This document shows positions 59,942 to 64,000 of a stretch of DNA of 64,000 bases, one piece after another (position 1 is the stretch's first letter; each line of letters opens with the position of its first letter). A model generated the notes under the pieces. That model had not been told where the DNA came from. It saw nothing but the letters and a program-made list of their open reading frames with translations, and did not search any database. The translations under genes were made by a program, and so were the position numbers. Source of the stretch: Allokutzneria sp. NRRL B-24872 (GTDB lineage: Bacteria; Actinomycetota; Actinomycetes; Mycobacteriales; Pseudonocardiaceae); the NCBI RefSeq assembly GCF_002155965.1, contig NZ_MUMH01000059.1, positions 107,989 through 171,988 on the forward strand. Direction: 5' to 3'.

Positions 59942-60379
59942 ATGACAATCACGAACGGACAGCTCAGGGCAACGACCTCGCGCGCGTGGTGGCGCTCGGC
60001 CTCGGCGTGGGGCGGAGGTCTCGCGGTCTGCGGCGGCCTCCTGCACACGGTCGTCGCCGGGTTCTCGCGCCCGGACGCCTGGTCGCAGATCTTCGCGGAG
60101 GGCATCTTCGGCACGCTCACGCTCGACCCGCCGCCGGAGCGGCTCGCGCTCGCGGAGGCGTTCTGGTTCAGCGTCGGCAGCTTCGGGGTGCCGTTGCTGC
60201 TGCTCGGCGGGCTCGTGCTGCACGTGGTCCGGCGGGGCGGGACCGTGCCCGCCTGGGTCGGCCTCGGCCTCATCGCGTGGGCCGTGCTGATCGGCCTGCT
60301 GGGCAGTTTCGACGCGGGCACGATCATCCTGATCACCATCGGCGCCCTGCTCGCGATCGGCTCGCGGACACGACGGTGA
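59942..60379 (+). CDS. Four-helix membrane protein (DUF6463-like)
   Basis: 145 residues, ATG at 59942. Four membrane segments: GGGLAVCGGLLHTVVAGF, a middle helix FWFSVGSFGVPLLLLGGLVL, then WVGLGLIAWAVLIGLLGSF and TIILITIGALLAIG. The pattern fits the DUF6463 family. Function unknown. Confidence 0.7.
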   Translation: MTITNGQLRATTSRAWWRSASAWGGGLAVCGGLLHTVVAGFSRPDAWSQIFAEGIFGTLTLDPPPERLALAEAFWFSVGSFGVPLLLLGGLVLHVVRRGGTVPAWVGLGLIAWAVLIGLLGSFDAGTIILITIGALLAIGSRTRR

Positions 60380-60471
60380 TCGCCGAGCGCCGCTGCGGGT
60401 CGAGGGTTGCGCCGGGCGGTCACGGGTATTCGACGCCTGACCGCACGTTCCGAGTGGTGAAGCGAGGACCA

Positions 60472-60933
60472 GTGGGCACGATCACCAAGTCCGTCGACGT
60501 CGAGGCCCCGGTGTCACGGGTCTACAACCAGTGGACGCAGTTCGAGTCCTTCCCCCAGTTCATGGGCGGTGTGCGCGAGGTACGCCAGCTCGACGACACG
60601 CGGACGCGCTGGATCACCGAGATCGGCGGGGTGTGGCGGGAGTTCGACGCCACGATCACCGAGCAGCACCCCGACGAGCGGATCGCGTGGCGCTCGGACT
60701 CCGGCCCGACCCACGCCGGCGTGATCACCTTCCACCGCCTCAGCGACACGACGACCCGGGTCACCGCGCAGATGGACCTCGACCCCGCGGGCTTCGCCGA
60801 GCACGCGGCCGACAAGCTCGGTGTGCTCGACATGCAGGTGAAGGGCGATCTGAACCGCTTCAAGGAGTTCATCGAGCGTCTCGGCACCGAAACGGGTGGA
60901 TGGCGCGGCGATGTCGAGCGGCCGGGCAGCTGA
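60472..60933 (+). CDS. SRPBCC (polyketide cyclase/START-like) protein
   Basis: 153 residues from GTG 60472 (GCGAGGACC upstream). The pattern SVDVEAPVSRVYNQWTQFES, FPQFMGGVREVRQLDDTRTR, then ITEQHPDERIAWRSDSG is typical of SRPBCC proteins of the cyclase/COQ10 type. It binds hydrophobic ligands. It sits in a run of stress-type genes (SDR, TspO). Confidence 0.82.
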   Translation: MGTITKSVDVEAPVSRVYNQWTQFESFPQFMGGVREVRQLDDTRTRWITEIGGVWREFDATITEQHPDERIAWRSDSGPTHAGVITFHRLSDTTTRVTAQMDLDPAGFAEHAADKLGVLDMQVKGDLNRFKEFIERLGTETGGWRGDVERPGS

Positions 60934-60947
60934 ACGGGGAGAACGCC

Positions 60948-61835
60948 ATGGCTGAGAACCAGGACCCGCGCACCCAGTACCCGACGCCGGACCAGCAGGC
61001 AGGGCACCAGCAGGAACACCCCGGCTCCGGCGGCGCGATGACGCCCGAACCCGATCACGGCGAGCACTCCTACCGCGGCTCCGGCCGCCTCGACGGGCGC
61101 AAGGCCGTGATCACCGGCGGTGACTCGGGCATCGGCCGGGCCGTCGCGCTCGCCTTCGCCAGGGAGGGCGCCGACGTGCTCCTGTCCTACCTGGAGGAGG
61201 AGCAGCAGGACGCCGAGCGCACCGCCGAACTCGTGCGCGAGGCCGGGCGGTCGGTGGTCTGCGTGCCCGGCGACATCCGCTCGGAGGAGCACTGCGCGGC
61301 GATCGTCGAGCGCGCGGTCGCGGAGTTCGGGCGGATCGACGTGCTGGTGAACAACGCCGCCTACCAGATGTCGCAGGACGAGGGCATCCTCGGCATCACC
61401 AGTGAGCAGTTCGACCGGGTGCTCAAGACCAACCTCTACGCCCTGTTCTGGCTCTGCAAGGCCGCTGTTCCGCACATGCGCCCGGGGGCGAGCATCATCA
61501 ACACCTCCTCGATCCAGTCCGCGCAGCCCTCGCCGGAGCTGTTGGACTACGCCACGACCAAGGGCGGCATCGTCACGTTCACCAAGGGACTCGCGCAGGA
61601 CTTGGCGAGCAAGGGAATCCGCGTCAACTCGGTGGCTCCCGGCCCCGTGTGGACACCGCTCATCCCCGCTACCATGCCCAAGGAGAAGGTCGACTCCTTC
61701 GGCGAACAGACCCCGCTCGGCCGGGCCGCGCAACCCGTGGAGTTGGCCCACCCCTTCGTGTTCTTCGCCTCCCAGGAGTCCAGCTACGTCACCGGTGAGA
61801 CCATGGCCGTCACCGGTGGCCAGCCCCTGACCTGA
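60948..61835 (+). CDS. Short-chain dehydrogenase with N-terminal tail (general-stress type)
   Basis: 295 residues, ATG at 60948. A 45-residue Gln/His/Pro-rich N-terminal tail precedes the Rossmann motif AVITGGDSGIGRAVALAFAR. Catalytic Ser in INTSSIQSAQ and Tyr-x3-Lys in LLDYATTKGGIVTF; NNAAYQ is the Asn. This tail is seen in the YghA/YhdF-type dehydrogenases, often stress-induced. Substrate unknown. Confidence 0.9.
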   Translation: MAENQDPRTQYPTPDQQAGHQQEHPGSGGAMTPEPDHGEHSYRGSGRLDGRKAVITGGDSGIGRAVALAFAREGADVLLSYLEEEQQDAERTAELVREAGRSVVCVPGDIRSEEHCAAIVERAVAEFGRIDVLVNNAAYQMSQDEGILGITSEQFDRVLKTNLYALFWLCKAAVPHMRPGASIINTSSIQSAQPSPELLDYATTKGGIVTFTKGLAQDLASKGIRVNSVAPGPVWTPLIPATMPKEKVDSFGEQTPLGRAAQPVELAHPFVFFASQESSYVTGETMAVTGGQPLT

Positions 61836-61862
61836 CAGCCAGTGGCCACGAGAGGTGCAGCC

Positions 61863-62342
61863 ATGTCGACGGCAGTCCGAACTCCCTCCTCATCCCCCGT
61901 CGCGTTGGCGGTGTTCGGCGTCGCCGTCGCCGCGGTCGCCGTCATCGGTGCCACGGCAACCGGTGACGCGGCGGGGACCTACGGGGCGCTGCGCCAACCC
62001 GGCTGGGCGCCGCCGCCGTGGCTGTTCGGTCCGATGTGGACGGTCCTGTACGTGATGCTCGCGCTCTCCGGCTGGCTGTACTGGCGAAGTGAGGGCACCC
62101 GGGCAGGGCTGATCACCTACGCCGTCGGCCTGGTGCTCAACGCCGCGTGGAGCCCGCTGTTCTTCGGCAACGGCCTGCGCACGATCGCACTCGTCGACAT
62201 CATCGCCCTCGACATCGCGGTGGTGGCGTGCATCTGGCTGTTCTCGCGACGCTCCCGGGTCGCGGCATGGCTCCAGATCCCTTACCTGGCGTGGATTCTC
62301 TTCGCGACCGCGCTCAACTGGGCTTTGGTGGTGCTGAACTGA
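61863..62342 (+). CDS. TspO/MBR family protein
   Basis: 159 residues, ATG at 61863. Five membrane segments, with the family motifs RQPGWAPPPWLFGPMWTVLY, NAAWSPLFFGNGLRTIALVD and a final PYLAWILFATALNWALVVLN. TspO proteins bind porphyrins and cholesterol-like ligands and relate to stress. The first gene here that is not followed by a same-strand gene; the convergent GNAT gene ends seven bases away. Confidence 0.88.
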   Translation: MSTAVRTPSSSPVALAVFGVAVAAVAVIGATATGDAAGTYGALRQPGWAPPPWLFGPMWTVLYVMLALSGWLYWRSEGTRAGLITYAVGLVLNAAWSPLFFGNGLRTIALVDIIALDIAVVACIWLFSRRSRVAAWLQIPYLAWILFATALNWALVVLN

Positions 62343-62349
62343 GCGCGCG

Positions 62350-62859
62350 TCACGGCGCCGCGTAGCAGCGAACTGTCACCACTTGCGACGGGCTCCACCG
62401 TTGCTCGACGGTGGCCATGTGCACCCAGCCCAGCCGCTCGTACAGGGCTGCCGCCGCGGTGTCGGAGGCGACCACGTCGAGCACCGCGTGGACGCCGCGC
62501 TGCTGCGCTTCCGCCATGGCGCGGTTGACCAGCAGCGCGCCGATCCCGTGCCCCCTGGCGCGCGAGGTGACGAACAACCGGCTGAGCACCGCGGTGTCGT
62601 CGGCGCGCTGCCCGCTGCGCTCGCTCCACAGGCCGGGCGCGAGATCTCCCTCACCACGGCGGGACAAGCCGACGTGGCCGACGAGCTTCCCGTCGAGTTC
62701 GGCGACCCAGGCGTGCGACAACGCTTCCGGTGACAGCCACTCGCTGGGACGGTCGGGCCAGTTCACCGGGTAGCCGTCCTCGCGGTGCACGTCGGCGAGC
62801 AGCCGTACGCACTCGTCAAGGTCCTCGTCGTTCCTCTGCCTGATCAGCGCTGTTATCAC
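62350..62859 (-). CDS. GNAT-family N-acetyltransferase
   Basis: 169 residues from a GTG at 62859. Acetyl-CoA site: VLSRLFVTSRARGHGIGALL (R-x-x-G-x-G/A), with AALYERLGWVHMATVEQRWS at the end. Substrates of such stand-alone GNATs cannot be read from sequence. Confidence 0.87.
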   Translation of the reverse strand: MITALIRQRNDEDLDECVRLLADVHREDGYPVNWPDRPSEWLSPEALSHAWVAELDGKLVGHVGLSRRGEGDLAPGLWSERSGQRADDTAVLSRLFVTSRARGHGIGALLVNRAMAEAQQRGVHAVLDVVASDTAAAALYERLGWVHMATVEQRWSPSQVVTVRCYAAP

Positions 62860-62961
62860 GCTCGAATCGAAGCACGGCCCGTCAACTGCGCCTTGAGCGG
62901 CTCCACTCGAACGGCTAGGTTCGCGCGCTCGTCGTCCGGGCCGAACCTCCAGGAGGCAGCG

Positions 62962-64000
62962 ATGGCACGACGTGTCCGCGCTCTCGTCGTCGCGGCAGCC
63001 ACCGCCGCGTTCACCCTGTCCTCGGTCTCCGGCGCGCCCGCCGCGACACGGAGCCTGCCCGCGCCCTTCTCGAGCTGGGACGTCGAGGTCTCGCCCAAGG
63101 CCGACGAACAAGGCGCGCTGACCCTGAAGTACACCAGCCCAGCGCTCGGCATGCGCACCACGAACACGGTGTACCTCCCGGACAGCTACCGTTCCACCGG
63201 CCGCGCTTCCTCGGTCATGTACTACCTGCACGGCACGGTGCTCCCGCCGATCGACAACCCAGTGCTCGACCCGGTCACCGGGCTGGAGTCGCTGCTGAGC
63301 ATGACCAGCGCGGGCGGAGGCGGAAAGCAGACCAGGCTGTTCGACTTCGGCTCGCAGCGCGCGAAGGCCGACTTCCTCGTCGTGGCACCGGACACCAACG
63401 CCGAGACCACGTGGTGCCAGACCTGCATGTGGATCAACGGCCGCGACAGCCCGCTGCCGAACGTGCCCCCGGTGACCGGCGTGAAGCGCCCTGCGGAGGA
63501 CGTCCTCTACGAAGAGCTGATCCCGTTGGTGGAGAAGCTGTTCAACGTGCGCACCACGCGCGAGGGGCGCGGTGTCATGGGCTTCTCGATGGGTGGCATC
63601 TCGGCGATGGTCCAGGGCTTCCGGCATCCCGACCGCTACGCCTTCGTGGGCTCGGTGAGCGGCCCCTACGACTTCGTCGACGACCCCGCCGTCATGGCCG
63701 TCATCGAGGGCGTCGGTTACCTGCGCGACCAGGGCTACGGCTCGCGGCTGACCAACGCGGCGGACTGGGCCGAGCTCAACCCGCGCCACCTCGTCGGCAA
63801 CTTCGCCGGTTCCGGGGGCACCCTGCTGCTCAGCGCGGGCGACACCTGCCTTCCGCCGACCGATGCGAAGGGCACCGCCGCGTGCGCCAAGCACCCGTCG
63901 CTGACCAATCCCGCCGCCACCGCGATCGAGCTGCTGATCCGGCGCAACCTGGACATGTCGGTTTCGCAGCTCTCCGCGTCCGGAGTGCCCGCGACGCAGA
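62962..64000 (+). CDS. Secreted esterase (esterase D/antigen 85-like fold), partial
   Basis: At least 346 residues from ATG 62962 behind CAGGAGG; the 3' end runs off the window. A signal peptide (VRALVVAAATAAFTLSSVSG) leads into an alpha/beta-hydrolase body. The nucleophile is in RGVMGFSMGGISAMVQGF. SSVMYYLHGTVLPPIDNPVL gives the oxyanion region. The Asp/His parts of the triad are likely near GDTCLPPTD and beyond. It is in the family of secreted esterases related to mycolyltransferases and depolymerases. Confidence 0.85.
   Translation, partial: MARRVRALVVAAATAAFTLSSVSGAPAATRSLPAPFSSWDVEVSPKADEQGALTLKYTSPALGMRTTNTVYLPDSYRSTGRASSVMYYLHGTVLPPIDNPVLDPVTGLESLLSMTSAGGGGKQTRLFDFGSQRAKADFLVVAPDTNAETTWCQTCMWINGRDSPLPNVPPVTGVKRPAEDVLYEELIPLVEKLFNVRTTREGRGVMGFSMGGISAMVQGFRHPDRYAFVGSVSGPYDFVDDPAVMAVIEGVGYLRDQGYGSRLTNAADWAELNPRHLVGNFAGSGGTLLLSAGDTCLPPTDAKGTAACAKHPSLTNPAATAIELLIRRNLDMSVSQLSASGVPATQ

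Noticed and set aside
1..64000. tRNA, rRNA, transposase or phage integrase genes
   Set aside because: I looked for clover-leaf-like GC blocks, DDE or tyrosine-recombinase motifs and structural phage genes. None were convincing, so no mobile element beyond the HNH/repeat candidate is called.

Overview
The window is very GC-rich, gene-dense DNA with many GTG starts and 1-4 base start/stop overlaps (ATGA, GTGA). It carries a BTAD/NB-ARC/TPR regulator, a mycothiol-type DinB protein, small Sec-secreted proteins and WXG-linked deaminase toxins. Together these point to a filamentous actinomycete, probably Pseudonocardiales (Saccharothrix, Lentzea or Actinosynnema type). This assignment is an inference; there is no rRNA or tRNA in the window to confirm it.

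Layout. 1-8.7 kb: a partial O-methyltransferase with a long N-terminal extension, a kinase-like protein, a DUF5937 regulator/MFS pair, an APH-like kinase, a small secreted protein, and an MFS/HxlR pair. 8.7-16.4 kb: an accessory, decaying stretch. It holds a frameshifted YwqJ-like deaminase toxin with a MORN-type (YwqK-like) antitoxin, a shattered alpha/beta hydrolase, a 641-residue protein with a HEPN-like RNxxxH motif, and remnants of an IclR regulator, a flavin monooxygenase and a cupin. A SnoaL protein, WrbA and an ABM-type protein end it. 16.5-24.7 kb: regulators, a DHFR-like reductase, and an iron-regulated pair of IrtA/IrtB-like ABC exporters behind a clear DtxR/IdeR box. 24.7-28 kb: an SCP1.201-like deaminase split over two overlapping ORFs with an Imm1 immunity gene, a secreted S37 peptidase, and a large inverted repeat. 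28-34.4 kb: hydrolase/TetR, the large SARP-like regulator, FMN reductase and MFS. 34.4-36 kb: a complete WXG / SCP1.201-deaminase / Imm1 operon. 36-45.8 kb: a catabolic locus (AKR, two hydrolases, secreted MBL protein, FCD-GntR, NitT/TauT-type ABC importer, carboxymuconolactone decarboxylase, semialdehyde dehydrogenase). Matching 13-bp operators before the GntR gene and in the divergent importer/decarboxylase promoter suggest one regulon. 45.8-54.1 kb: PadR with two DUF1048 genes and tandem operators, a lipoprotein, a phosphoesterase, a TPR-like protein, a 22-bp minisatellite next to a DUF222-HNH nuclease, and a hydrolase/MarR pair with two operator copies. 54.1-57.9 kb: a MoxR ATPase, a metallopeptidase-vWA protein and an uncharacterised companion. 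57.9-64 kb: a two-component system, a stress-type group (SRPBCC, SDR, TspO), a GNAT, and a secreted esterase running off the window.

The most notable theme is three deaminase toxin/immunity modules within about 27 kb. Each is in a different state: one intact, one split with Asp in place of the zinc-site His, and one frameshifted but with its antitoxin kept. Close by sits a possible HEPN RNase. This looks like a conflict-gene neighbourhood under turnover.
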